DNA of 64,000 nt from NCBI RefSeq assembly GCF_905171775.1, contig NC_053492.1, positions 323,769,645 to 323,833,644 of the forward strand. The letters are read 5' to 3'. Within the stretch, counting starts at the first letter, position 1. Each line of letters opens with the position of its first letter. The notes under the pieces are model-generated. The model was not told the origin of the DNA. It was given only the letters and a program-made list of their open reading frames with translations, and made no database searches. This document shows, piece after piece, positions 35,980-45,737 of this stretch. The translations under genes were made by a program, and so were the position numbers. This DNA comes from Rana temporaria. Lineage: Eukaryota > Chordata > Amphibia > Anura > Ranidae.

Positions 35980-37047
35980 TCAAACTGCAGCCTGCAGCAC
36001 TGCCTGCCCGAAGGCAGTATCAGTATTCCTTCTTACGTCCAACTTGTAGAATTTTGTAAACGTGTGGACAGAAGACCAGGTTGCCGCCTTGCAAACTTGA
36101 GCCATAGAGATCTGGTGGTGTGCTGCCCAGGAGGCGCCCATGGCTCTAGTAGAATGAGCCTTTAATGATACTGGAGGAGGCAACCCTTTCAAGCCGTAGG
36201 CCTGAGTGATTAATTGCTTAATCCACCTAGAAATGGTGGACTTTGCAGCTGCCTGCCCCTTCTTGGGCCCATCCGGTAGAATGAACAGCACATCTGTCTT
36301 CCGGATCTTCTTTGTAGCTTTAAGATAGGCCTTCATGGCCCTGACAATATCCAAGGTATGCAGCAACCCTTCCTTTCTGGAAGTAGGTTTAGGGAAGAAG
36401 GATGGTAATACCAAATCCTGGTTCAAATGAAAACTGGATATGACCTTCGGAAGGAAGGAAGGATGAGGGCGGAGAACGACCCTGTCCTTATGAAAAACAA
36501 GATATGGTTCCTTACAGGATAAGGCTGCCAGCTCCGAAACTCTTCTTGCGGAAACTATGGCAACCAAAAATACTAACTTCCTTGTCAGTAGAACCAAAGG
36601 AATATCAGCCAACGGCTCAAACGGTTGTTTCTGTAAACTTGACAGAACAAGATTTAAATCCCACGGGCAAAGCGGGGATTTAACTGGAGGTCTAATACGT
36701 AAGACCCCTTGAAGGAAGGTCTTAACCAGCGAGTGGGTGGCCAGCGGCCGCTGAAACCACACTGACAGAGCAGAAATCTGTCCTTTGATTGTGCTTAATG
36801 CCAATCCTTTATCCACTCCTAGCTGGAGAAAACTTAATACTCTATCGATGGTAAATTTGCGAGAAAGCCATCGCTTGGACTCACACCAGCCTACATAGGC
36901 CTTCCAGACCCTGTAATAAATCACCCTAGAGACCGGTTTCCTGGCTCTGATTAGGGTAGAGATTACTTTCTGAGACAGACCTCTACCCCTGAGAATCAGG
37001 GATTCAGCTTCCAGGCCGTCAAATTTAGATGCCGTAAGGCAGGGTGG
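35980..37047 (-). CDS. DIRS-2 tyrosine recombinase
   Basis: Open frame ending at 35980. The recombinase-like part starts near 37047 (DGLEAESLILRGRGLSQKV), overlapping the end of the reverse transcriptase frame by about 50 bp. The same frame stays open to 38010, but that stretch is out of frame with the RNase H coding. Seen in order: a core-binding-like domain (VWKAYVGWCESKRW to LSTIKGQISALSVWF), catalytic Arg in SARRVSELAALSC near 36530, KAHSTRAMGASWA near 36140 and the tyrosine in HTFTKFYKLDV near 36045. It ends FGQAVLQAAV. It would integrate the circular DNA copy. All active-site motifs are present, so it may encode an active enzyme; the start codon is uncertain. Confidence 0.88.
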   Translation of the reverse strand, partial: PPCLTASKFDGLEAESLILRGRGLSQKVISTLIRARKPVSRVIYYRVWKAYVGWCESKRWLSRKFTIDRVLSFLQLGVDKGLALSTIKGQISALSVWFQRPLATHSLVKTFLQGVLRIRPPVKSPLCPWDLNLVLSSLQKQPFEPLADIPLVLLTRKLVFLVAIVSARRVSELAALSCKEPYLVFHKDRVVLRPHPSFLPKVISSFHLNQDLVLPSFFPKPTSRKEGLLHTLDIVRAMKAYLKATKKIRKTDVLFILPDGPKKGQAAAKSTISRWIKQLITQAYGLKGLPPPVSLKAHSTRAMGASWAAHHQISMAQVCKAATWSSVHTFTKFYKLDVRRNTDTAFGQAVLQAAV

Positions 37048-39019
37048 AGGATCGGACCTTGCGATAGCAGGTCTGGCCGTAGAGGAAGAGTCCAAGGGTC
37101 TCCCACTACCATCCTTAAGATTAGTGAGTACCATGCCCTTCTGGGCCATGCTGGAGCTACCAGGATGACTGGTATGTGCTCCACCCGGATCCTGCGCAGC
37201 AGGCGGGGTAGTAACTGGAGCGGGGGAAACGCATAAAGAAGTTTGAACTGATGCCAAGGGCAAACCAACGCATCGGTTCCGCAGGCCATCGGATCCCTTG
37301 AGCGGGACATGAACCTGTCTAGTTTCTTGTTGAGTCTCGATGCCATGATATCCACGTCCGGCACTCCCCATCTTTGGCAGAGTGCTTGAAAGACTAGTGG
37401 ATGCAGAGACCATTCCCCCGGCCATAGAGTCTGGCGGCTTAAGAAGTCCGCCTGAAAGTTGTCCACTCCTGGAATGAATATTGCCGATATGCAGGGCACA
37501 TGAGCCTCTGCCCATAGAAGAATCAAGCTCACCTCTCTCTGAGCGGCTTGACTCCTGGTTCCCCCTTGGTGATTTATGTGTGCCACGGCCGTGGCATTGT
37601 CTGATTGAATTCTCACCGGGAACCCCTGCAATTTTGACGTCCAAGCCCTGAGGGCTAGTCGAGCAGCTCTGAGCTCCAAGATGTTGATGGGCAACTGCTT
37701 CTCTGGCTTTGCCCAAGTACCTTGGCGAGTGCAACCATCCAAAATTGCTCCCCAGCCCGTCAGGCTGGCGTCTGTGGTCACTATCTTCCAAGCCACTGGG
37801 CTGAAAGACCTCCCCTTCAGTAGATTCTGAGGGTCTAACCACCAACACAGACTTTGTCGGACTCTTGATGAGAGCGGCAACGGGATATCCAAGGCCTGTG
37901 GCCTTCTGCTCCATGCTGACAGGATGGCTGCCTGTAGGATGCGAGTGTGGCTCTGGGCGTATGGTACCGCCTCGAATGTGGCCACCATCTTGCCTAGTAA
38001 CCTCATACATAGGCGAATAGTCGGTTCTTTCTTGCTTAGAACCAGTAGGATTAATTCCTTGATGGCTTTTACCTTCCTCAGAGGTAGGAACACTCCTTGT
38101 TGTTCTGTGTCTAATCTCATGCCGAGATATTCCAACTGCTTTGTGGGCTGGAAAGCTGACTTTTCTCGATTTAGGACCCAGCCGAACCTCTCGAGGTATT
38201 GGACCGTGAGGGCCACTGCTCGCTCCAAGCCGGGAGACGAGTGATCTATGACTAGGAGGTCGTCCAGGTATGCTAGGATCGTGACCCCTTGGATCCTTAG
38301 TTTGGCTAGGATTGGAGCTAGGACCTTCGTGAACACCCGGGGGGCCGTAGCCAACCCGAAGGGAAGCGCCACGAATTGGAAGTGACGCGAAGCCACCATG
38401 AAGCGTAGATATCTTTGATGTGGCTGATAAATTGGAACATGAAGGTAGGCATCCTTTATGTCTATGGACGCCATGAAGTCGTCCTTCTGGAGTGTGGCAG
38501 CTGCTGACCGCACGGATTCCATCCGAATGAGCGGATCTTTAGATATGCATTTACCATCTTTAGGTCCAAAATTGGCCTGACATCTCCATTGGATTTTGGG
38601 ATGATGAATAGGTTGGAGTAGAAACCCAGCCCCTGTTCCAGGACTGGTACCTCTACTATTACTTCCTGGGAAAGTAGATGATCTAATGCCGATCTTAATG
38701 CGGCTCCCTTTTCCGGATCGTTTGGAATCCTCGACTTCTGGAAATGAGGAGGAGGAAACCTTAGGAAATCTAATTTGTAGCCTGTGGCCACGGAAGACCG
38801 TACCCACTCGTCGGGAATGCTGGCTTCCCAAATCTCTGAAAAGAGTCGCAGCCTTCCCCCCACCTTCGTGGGTGGGGGCGCCCCTTCATAAGGTTGGCTT
38901 GGGGGCTGGTCTTGCTGGTTTGCGAAACCACTGCCTTTTGCCTCTAACAGCCTGTCCTTGTGATCTGCTGTTGAAGCCGAAGTTTGCTTTTGCAGGAGGC
39001 CGTCGATACTGCTTGGCAT
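36996..39019 (-). pseudogene. DIRS-2 reverse transcriptase/RNase H (one frameshift)
   Basis: The N-terminal part is in the frame of 38462-39019 (LDHLLSQEVIVEVPV, YSNLFIIPKSNGDVRPILDL). It passes by a single-base break near 38527 into the frame ending at 36996. There follow MASIDIKDAYLHVPI, ALPFGLATAPRVFTKVL and active-site YLDD near 38258-38270. RNase H follows with VTTDASLTGWGAILDG, LRAARLALRAW, DNATAVAHINHQGGT and FQADFLSRQTLWPGEWSLHP. The C-terminal segment, WPRRAWYSLILRM, is conserved in all copies here. The 5' part overlaps the end of gag. Without the break this would be a full-length polyprotein domain set. Confidence 0.9.
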
Positions 39020-40151
39020 TAGAGGGCCCCTGCCCAGGGGAATACTGTCGTTTAAACGCAGGTCCCTGAACCTTCTTCTTAGTTGGCAAGAGAGTACTCT
39101 TGCCGTTTGAAATGGTCTGAATGTATTTATCTAGGTCTTCTCCGAAGAGTCGTCCTCCATGGAAGGGGAACCCTACCAGGAGCTTCTTGCATGGGGGCTC
39201 AGCCTCCCAGCTTTTTAACCATAAGAGTCTTCTCATATGGATAAGGGATAACGATAAACGTGACGCTTGCTGGATAGAATCCTTGATTGCGTCTACCGTA
39301 AAACATATGGCCTTAGGGACATCCGAAAATTTTTCTGCCTGCTGGGCCGGAATAAGTTTAAGCATCTGCTTAAATTGATCCGATAATGCTTGAGCGACCC
39401 CAATCGCAGCCACAGCTGGCTGTACTACTGCCCCTGCAGTAGTGAAGGAGTTCTTAAGTAGTGCTTCCAAGCGCTTATCAACTGGATCCTTGAACACCTG
39501 TATGTTTTCTACAGGGCATGTTAACGATCTGTTAACACATGAGATGGCTGCGTCCACTGCAGGAGTAGCCCATCTTTTGGAAAATTTTTCTTCCATAGGA
39601 TATAGGACAGAGAACCTTTTAGGTGGTAAGAAGATCTTATCTGGCTTGTTCCAATCTTGGAACAAAATTCCCTCTAATAGAGGATGGATCGGAAACACAG
39701 CATTGCTTTGAGGCGCCCTCAGTGAGCCCAAAGCTGAAACCGTCGATACCTGGAGATCTGGTACTGGCAAGTTGAATGTCCTATGGACCAAGTCCGACAA
39801 TCCTTGAATCCACCAGCTCTCCCTCAGGGAGACTGCCCCAGACTCCTCTGTATCCGGGTCTTCGATCCCTGAACCTACTTGGTCCGTGTCCAAGAGGTCG
39901 TCCAATTCCCCTGAGGAAAGGACCTCCTCTTCTGAGGGTCCGCGCTCGGGCGACGGAGATCTATTCCGCTTACTGCCCCGCATAGCTGCGGATATCATTT
40001 TTCCCATGCTTTTCTGCATCTCTTTTAAAGAGGTGAGTAATACCTCCTCCGTGACCATCTTAGGGTTGGACTGACCCGCGTCAGCTCCAGCCCCAGATCC
40101 CGATGGCCCCAAGGCTCCCTGTAGGGAAAACAGCGGCATACCATGGTACAA
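38886..40151 (-). CDS. DIRS-2 gag-like protein, 421 aa
   Basis: An uninterrupted frame at the 5' side of the element. The N-terminal third is acidic and Ser/Glu-rich (PSPERGPSEEEVLSSGELDD). The central part contains ILFQDWNKPDKIFLPPKRF and DPVDKRLEALLKNSF, shared with the gag remnants of DIRS-1, -3, -4 and -5. The C-terminus is strongly basic (KRQWFRKPARPAPKP), suited to RNA binding. No zinc knuckle is visible. The role as RNA-packaging protein is inferred from position and charge. An earlier or later Met start is possible. Confidence 0.85.
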   Translation of the reverse strand: MYHGMPLFSLQGALGPSGSGAGADAGQSNPKMVTEEVLLTSLKEMQKSMGKMISAAMRGSKRNRSPSPERGPSEEEVLSSGELDDLLDTDQVGSGIEDPDTEESGAVSLRESWWIQGLSDLVHRTFNLPVPDLQVSTVSALGSLRAPQSNAVFPIHPLLEGILFQDWNKPDKIFLPPKRFSVLYPMEEKFSKRWATPAVDAAISCVNRSLTCPVENIQVFKDPVDKRLEALLKNSFTTAGAVVQPAVAAIGVAQALSDQFKQMLKLIPAQQAEKFSDVPKAICFTVDAIKDSIQQASRLSLSLIHMRRLLWLKSWEAEPPCKKLLVGFPFHGGRLFGEDLDKYIQTISNGKSTLLPTKKKVQGPAFKRQYSPGQGPSNAKQYRRPPAKANFGFNSRSQGQAVRGKRQWFRKPARPAPKPTL

Positions 40152-41304
40152 TACCGAGGTACACCTGCTACCTATTGGTATTTGGAACTATAAAAGTTAA
40201 TTGTCCAAACACCTGTTTGGGGGATAAAAAAATGCTTCCTCTCCCCTAGATGACTTTTTTTTTTTTTTTTTCGTTTTTGTTTCAAATCCAGGAAAGAAAA
40301 AACATTCTGTCCCCCTGAGTAGTATTGCAAAGAAAAACTATGAGATGGAAAAGAAACAGCCTATTTCTAGGCTTGACAAAACAGTCCTCTGAAGACTGCA
40401 ATATCCTTTCTGGCCACTGTGTGTCCTCGGCGCCCCGTGCTGCCGCTCTGGTCTTTCTCCTCAGTTCCCAAGTATTGATGGAACAAACAAGGAAGGGCCG
40501 CCCCTTCCTTTAAGCCACTGACCCGCCCTTCCCCCCCAGCAACCTCAAACAGGAAATGCCCCTCCCGACAGGGGGAGGGGGGGGGGATTTTGGGAGGAAG
40601 GGACCTCTCTGTTCCAGCAAACTGCAGCCTGCAGCCTGGAACCATGAGGAGGCCAGCGTTTTGCCTGCTTGCAGGCTCTGAGGAGGAAGACTGAATGGAG
40701 CATCGCCTGGAGGCCTGCAGGTAAGCAAAGCTCTCTGACACACACATATATTTTTATATAACACAGGCCCCACTCAATGCTTTTCCAACACTACAAGGGA
40801 GGTCACATCTTATGGGGAATAATACATAGAGAGCCATCCTATCTTTATGATATGTGACTAGTTTGCCAGATGCAGTGCATAACTTTAGGCATGTCCCCTG
40901 TGACCCCCCAGAAAAAAACCTGCTAAGAACCAAGTTCCGCAAGTTTTCCCCTCACTTACCTGCTCCATGCCGCAGGACTTTGCCAAGCAAGAGGCCCAAT
41001 CTTCCCCCATCTCCGTGGGGATGTCTAGACCTTCAGGCCCTGGGTTCCTATGAAGGATCCACTGTCCTGGGCCCATATAGCACCCTGGCAACAGAAAACT
41101 TTAGGTACGCAAAGGTTTCTAAGTTCTGGGCCCAGGGTCCAGCTCTCTAAAAAGAAAAGCATTATGGGCTATACCCCAAGGGTTTGGGGTCCGGTTACTG
41201 ACCACTTTAGCGCTGAGGCTTTTTTGGACAGAACCGGTAGCTCACCTAATCCCAAGGATGCGGAGGCAAGCTAAACCATGACTAACACCTAAGACACTGG
41301 CGTA
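40152..41304 (-). other. DIRS-2 5' untranslated region
   Basis: Between gag and the right terminal repeat. Short poly-T (40257-40272) and poly-G (40568-40588) runs; 40540-40570 repeats the CAAACAGGAAATGCCCCTCC motif found in the terminal repeat. No ORF with family signature. Confidence 0.6.
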
Positions 41305-41452
41305 AAAACTGAGGTACTCCTCCTATGGGAGGGGGTTATATAAGGAGGGGCATTTCCTGTTTGAGATTGCCAGTGTCTACACCTGAAGGTACTCCATATA
41401 ACCCATATAGTAATGAATGCCGCTCTGTGTCCCGTGATGTACGATAAAGAAA
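41305..41452. repeat. DIRS-2 terminal inverted repeat (coding 5' end)
   Basis: 41305-41442 is identical, in inverse orientation, to 35514-35651. The outermost bases, GATAAAGAAA (41443-41452), match the right half of the internal complementary region. Confidence 0.92.
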
Positions 41453-42099
41453 GTGAATTTTTCCCCCAAAAAAGTGCGCCTGTAAGACCGCTGCACAAAT
41501 ACGATGTGACAAAAGGTATTACAATGACCGCCATTTTATTCTCTAGGGTGTTAGAATTTCTTTTTTTATAATGTTTGGGGGTAAACACCGAGTCTGAAAA
41601 ACAGGGTCGGTTAAAGTCATCACAGAGGACAAGCGGGCACTCTTTACATCTAGGAGGAATAAAAGATTACATCTCCTAATACAAAAAGGTTTCTTCACAG
41701 TAAGAGCCGTGAACATGTGGAATAGACTCCCTCCAGAGGTGGTTCTGGCAAGTGCAGTAGATTGCTTGAAAAAGGTCTAGATTCTTTCCTAAATGTACAG
41801 AATATAATTGGGTACTAACATATACAGGTAAAGTTGATCCAGGAAAAAGCCTATTGCCTTTCAGGGGACCAGGAAGGATTTTTTTCCCCCCTTGCAGTAG
41901 CAAATTGGAGAATGCTTTGCTGTTTTTTTGCCTCTCTGGATCAACTGTGGGTGCTTCTTTCATACAAAATCACCATTTTTTGTAGCACCTGGGCTTTCTT
42001 TTGGTAATTTTATTTGTTTAATTTTACAGTGTTAGGTTGAGAAAAAAAAAAAAAAACACACACAAGTCTAGTTCAACCATAAAAATAAAAAAAAATATC

Positions 42100-42132
42100 A
42101 TACATACATACATACATACATACATACATAAT
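42100..42132. repeat. (CATA)n microsatellite
   Basis: About eight CATA units near the 3' end of the minus-strand CR1-like LINE; CR1/L2-type LINEs often end in short tandem repeats. Confidence 0.95.
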
Positions 42133-42401
42133 CCTATACCCACAGTTGATCCAGAGGAAGGTGAAAAACCCCAGCAAAGCATGATCCAATTTGCTACAGC
42201 AGGGGAAAAGATTCCTTCCTGGTCCCCCGAGAGGCAATCGGATATTCCCCGGATCAACTTTACCTATAAGTGTCAGTACCCAATTATATGATGTACATTT
42301 TAGGAAAGAATCCAGGCTTTTCTTAAAGCAATCTACTGAGTTGGCCAGAACCACCTCTGGAGGGATTAGAATCCACAGCTCCTACTGTGAAGAAAAAAAA
42401 T

Positions 42402-42764
42402 CAGGGTTACTTACCGGTAACATCCCTTTTCCAGGAGTCTTTCAGGACAGGTACTGTAGAGAGACACAGGCTCCTCCCCTCACAGGAAACACCGCCTTCC
42501 AATTAGGAATTTAAGCCTCATCCTCCCTCAGCTCCTCAGTTTTTTCCAGAGTACCTCCGGCCAGCTGGGGAGACACAAGAACACGTCATAAAAGTATAAT
42601 ATTTAATCTTACCTGACGGCCTCGTCTGATGAGTTTTCATAATATCCCCTACAAAAAAGAGGGTGGGTACCAGTGCTGTCCTGAAAGACTCCTGGAAAAG
42701 GGATGTTACCGGTAAGTAACCCCGATTTTCCCTGTTCGTCTTTCAGGACAGGTACTGTAGAGAG
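42402..42764. repeat. DIRS-3 coding-3' terminal repeat and internal complementary region
   Basis: The outer arm at 42404-42450 (GGTTACTTACCGGTAAC start) pairs with the inner arm at 42676-42720. The inner block continues at about 42725-42764 with TTTTCCCTGTTCGTCTTTCA, the inverse of the element's right end at 47846-47865. This reproduces the bipartite internal complementary region of DIRS-2. Confidence 0.9.
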
Positions 42765-42783
42765 GATAAGCGAGCACCTTACC

Positions 42784-43800
42784 CTAGGGTGGGACAATTG
42801 CCTGCAGTACTTTACGTCCAAAAGCCTGGTCTTTGGTTGAAAGTAGGTCCAGTCTGTAGTGTTTTACAAACGTTGAAAAACTAGACCATGTTGCAGCTTT
42901 GCAGATCTGCTCCGGGGAAGCACCAGCACACTCTGCTTGGGAAGTTGCTACTGCCCTGGTGGAATGAGCCCTGATACCCTGTGGAGGCTCTACTCCCCTA
43001 GAAGAATAAGCTAGAACAATGGCTGCCCTTAACCACCTGGCTATCGTGCGTCTAGAAGCCCTGGACCCTTTCCTGGACCCAGAAAATAAAACAAACAGCG
43101 AATCAGCTTTCCTGAACTGACTCGTGTTATCCAAGTATTGTAGGACACACCTCCTAACGTCTAGGTTGTGAAACTTGTGTTCCTGTTCCCTTACAGGGTT
43201 TGAACAAAAAGAAGGCAATGTTATTTCTTGACTCCTATGAAAATTAGAAGCTACCTTTGGTAGAAAAGCCGGATCCGTCTTAAAAATGATGCGATCCGGA
43301 AAAACTTGAAAAAAGGGGGCCCTAATAGATAGGGCCTCGAGTTCGCTCACTCTCCTAGCTGTAGTGAGCGCTACTAAAAATACTGTTTTAAGAGTGATCA
43401 CTTTTAAAGTACAACTGTCTAAAGGTTCAAATGGTTCTACTGTAAAGGCCTGAAGAACCAATGAGAGATCCCAAACTGGGAAGTTGGAGGTTTTTACAGG
43501 TCTCCGTCTACTCAAAGCCTTGAAAAATCTAGAGACCCAAGGGTCAAACACTAGTTGTTTCTCCAAAAATACACTTAACGCTGACACCTGACCCTTCAGC
43601 TTGCTAATTGCCAGCCCTTTATCAGCCCCAGCCTGTAGAAATTCTAAAACGGCCACAGAGCTGTTAACACTGAAGGAGCTTTCTGCGCACCAGATGTTAA
43701 ACCGTTTCCACACTTTTTGGTAAATGGCTTGCGTCTCCTTCTTCCTACAGCTTAAGAGAGTTTTAATCAAGCGTTCTGAAAACCCCTTGCCCCTCAGCAG
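42784..43800 (-). CDS. DIRS-3 tyrosine recombinase
   Basis: Part of a 642-codon open frame (42784-44712). Its upstream half is RNase H, then an out-of-frame stretch caused by the break near 44080; the recombinase proper starts near 43800 (EEELLRGKGFSERLIKTLL). Motifs: TTARRVSELEALS with catalytic Arg near 43350, RAHSTRAVATSQAECAG near 42950 and FVKHYRLDLLS with the tyrosine near 42865. It ends FGRKVLQAIV. No stop interrupts it, so the domain itself is intact. Its expression would originally depend on its own start or on reinitiation, since frame fusion to RNase H is accidental. Confidence 0.85.
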   Translation of the reverse strand: MLRGKGFSERLIKTLLSCRKKETQAIYQKVWKRFNIWCAESSFSVNSSVAVLEFLQAGADKGLAISKLKGQVSALSVFLEKQLVFDPWVSRFFKALSRRRPVKTSNFPVWDLSLVLQAFTVEPFEPLDSCTLKVITLKTVFLVALTTARRVSELEALSIRAPFFQVFPDRIIFKTDPAFLPKVASNFHRSQEITLPSFCSNPVREQEHKFHNLDVRRCVLQYLDNTSQFRKADSLFVLFSGSRKGSRASRRTIARWLRAAIVLAYSSRGVEPPQGIRAHSTRAVATSQAECAGASPEQICKAATWSSFSTFVKHYRLDLLSTKDQAFGRKVLQAIVPP

Positions 43801-45737
43801 CTCCTCTTCAGAAGCCAAGCTGCCAGATTCCACCTCTCTACCTGCAGGCAGCAGATTGGACCCTGTGAAAGGAGATCCTCCCGGATTGGTAGAATCCAAG
43901 GAGGTTCTATCGATAAGCCTTTCAGGATGGAGAACCATGGTCTTCTGGGCCAATGAGGTGCAATAAGAATCAGTGTTGTGTTCTCCCCCTGCAGTTTCCT
44001 CAAGACTGCTGGTATTAGAACCGGAGGGGGGAAAGCATAACACCTGGAGAACTGCCAGGTTTGGGCCAGAGCGTCCACCGCCAGAGCTCCATCCCACCTG
44101 TTTAGGGAAAAAAAAGAGCTGAGTCTTGGTGTTTTCTCTTGAGGCGAATAAATCCACCTCTGGCATACCCCACCTTTGAGTGATCGCTCTGAAGACTTCT
44201 TTATTCAGAACCCAATCGCCCTCCCTCAGCTTCTTCCTGCTGAGGAAGTCTGCGACCCGATTTAATTCTCCCTTCAGATGTATTGCTGAGAGGGACAAGA
44301 CATTGGCCTCTGCCCATATGAGAATAGATTTTGTCAGATCCCATAAGGACTTGCTCCTGGTGCCCCCCTGCTTGTTGACATAAGCTACTGCGGAGGAGTT
44401 GTCCGTCCGGACTCGAACATGCTGTCCCTGAAGCTCCTTCTGAAAGGCTTTGAGGGCTAACTCTATCGCCTTTAGTTCTCTCCAATTCAAGGTTTTTTGC
44501 GAGTCCTCTTTTGCCCAGCGACCCTGTGTCAGAAGGGAGTCCAGGTGTGCTCCCCAACCGGAGCCACTGGCATCTGTTGTCACTGTTCTGGAGATCGGGG
44601 AGATCCAATCCAGACCCTGTAATAGGTTCGCCCCCTTCCTCCACCAAAGGGACCTCTTGATGTGAACCGGTATGGATATCAGGGAGTCCAAGGAGTCCGG
44701 TTTGGGATCCAAAATGTTTTAGTATGAACAGTTGTAGGGGTCGGTAATGCAGACCTGCCCACTGCACTGCAGGAAGAGAAGATGTTAATAACCCCAAAGC
44801 TGACATGACCTTCCTTATTGGAAGCTGGCCGCTGCTCTGAAGTTGTGATATTACATTGTCCACCTTCTGAACTTTTTCTGTTGGGAGAAAAGTCATCTGT
44901 CTGATTGAGTCCAGCACATATCCCAGAAAAGTGACTCTTTGGGAGGGCGTCAAGCTGGATTTTTCCAGATTGAGTAGCCAACCTAAGTTTTCCAGAATCT
45001 CCCTTGCTACCTGGAGGTCCTGGGACAACTGTGTCGGGGAATCCGCAAAAAATAGCAGATCGTCCAGGTATGCCACCACCAGGATGCCCCTGAGACGTAG
45101 AAAGGCTAGTACCTCCACCATCACCTTGGTGAAAATGCGGGGGGGAAGAGGAGAGCCCGAAGGGAAGTGCTTTGAACTGTAGGTGAAACGTCCCTTCTCT
45201 GGATCTCACGGCCAGTCTGAGAAATCTCTGATGGCATTCTGCTATAGGGATGTGTAAATAGGCATTCTTTAGGTCTATGGATGCCATAAAGCAGTTCGGA
45301 AGGAGCGTCCTCACGGAATAGATAGAATCCATCCGAAACCTTTTGTACGTGACCGAGGCGTTTAGAGGTTTCAAATTCAGTATAAGCCTGAATTTCCCGG
45401 AAGGCTTGCGGACCACAAAAATGTGGGAGTAGAAGCCCTTGCCCGTTTCCTCCGATGGAACCCGAACCACCACCTCCTGATGCTCCAACTCCTGAAGAGA
45501 GGAGAGCAGAGCCACAGATTTTTCTTTGCACTGCGGCAAATTGGTGACTAAAAGTCTGGATGGGGGGGGGGGGCTTGAGAACTCTAGTCTGTATCCTCTC
45601 CTTATGATCCCCAGCACAAATTGGTTGCTGGTGATCATCTCCCATTGTGGGAGAAAGGCCCCCAACCTTCCTCCCACCTTGACTCCGTCATTGAGGTTTT
45701 TGGGGCTGTTCAGGAACACGAAAAAGCGCCCCGGCAC
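43790..45737 (-). pseudogene. DIRS-3 reverse transcriptase/RNase H (three frameshifts)
   Basis: First part 45130-45737: RRGYRLEFSS, YSHIFVVRKPSGKFRLIL, MASIDLKNAYLHIPI, ALPFGLSSSP. A frame break follows in the G-run near 45140. Second part, about 44700-45124: active-site YLDDLLFFA near 45060 and LNLEKSSLTPSQRVTFLG. Another break near 44705 leads to RNase H at 44090-44690: TVTTDASGSGWGAHLDS, TDNSSAVAYVNKQGGT, RVADFLSRKKLREGDWVLN. A third break near 44080 leads to the conserved tail PHWPRRPWFSILKGL at 43794-44078. Confidence 0.88.

Larger units (their letters stand above)
35468..41452 (-). mobile_element. DIRS-2: nearly intact DIRS retrotransposon (about 5.98 kb)
   Basis: Minus strand: gag, reverse transcriptase/RNase H and tyrosine recombinase in the DIRS order, bounded by inverted terminal repeats and carrying an internal complementary region. 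Gag and recombinase are open; the only break I found is one frameshift in the reverse transcriptase near 38527. The ITR pair 35514-35651 and 41305-41442 is identical over 138 bp. The element sits in an AT-rich point of MITE-1 copy C with no target duplication, as expected for recombinase-mediated insertion. Same sense as TOMM20. Confidence 0.93.
34774..41616 (-). mobile_element. piggyBac-type MITE-1, copy C, split by DIRS-2
   Basis: Inverse orientation to copy A. The right end matches copy A's beginning, with its terminal TTAA at 41613-41616, and includes the GGGTGTTAGAA block without the hAT foldback. The left part, 34774-35467, matches the rest, with the GC-rich block at 34925-34990 and ACGTCCTGTG near 34792. 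The left TTAA terminus is not preserved. Confidence 0.75.
34565..42028 (+). mobile_element. CR1-like LINE 3' tail, plus-strand copy, split by MITE-1/DIRS-2
   Basis: 34600-34773 encodes the reverse transcriptase C-terminal motif: QFWAPVLKMDIGELEKVQRR, then EELSYEEILEQLNLFPLEKE after a small frame slip. The tail resumes at 41613 with frames giving FFTVRAVNMWNRLPPEVVLA near 41690-41750 and a 3' untranslated tail to about 42028. Everything in between is the later insertion, and roughly 50 bp of LINE are missing at the left junction. Class assignment to a CR1/L2-type LINE is by motif only. Confidence 0.75.

Noticed and set aside
35980..38010. A single 676-aa recombinase protein in DIRS-2
   Set aside because: Only the part after about 37047 is recombinase; the rest is an open shadow frame over the RNase H coding.
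40367..40773. Overlapping minus-strand ORFs in the DIRS-2 5' region
   Set aside because: No family signature and not conserved in the other DIRS copies.
42784..44712. A natural RNase H-recombinase fusion in DIRS-3
   Set aside because: The frames are joined by a frameshift near 44080; the conserved RNase H tail continues in the other frame at 43794-44078.
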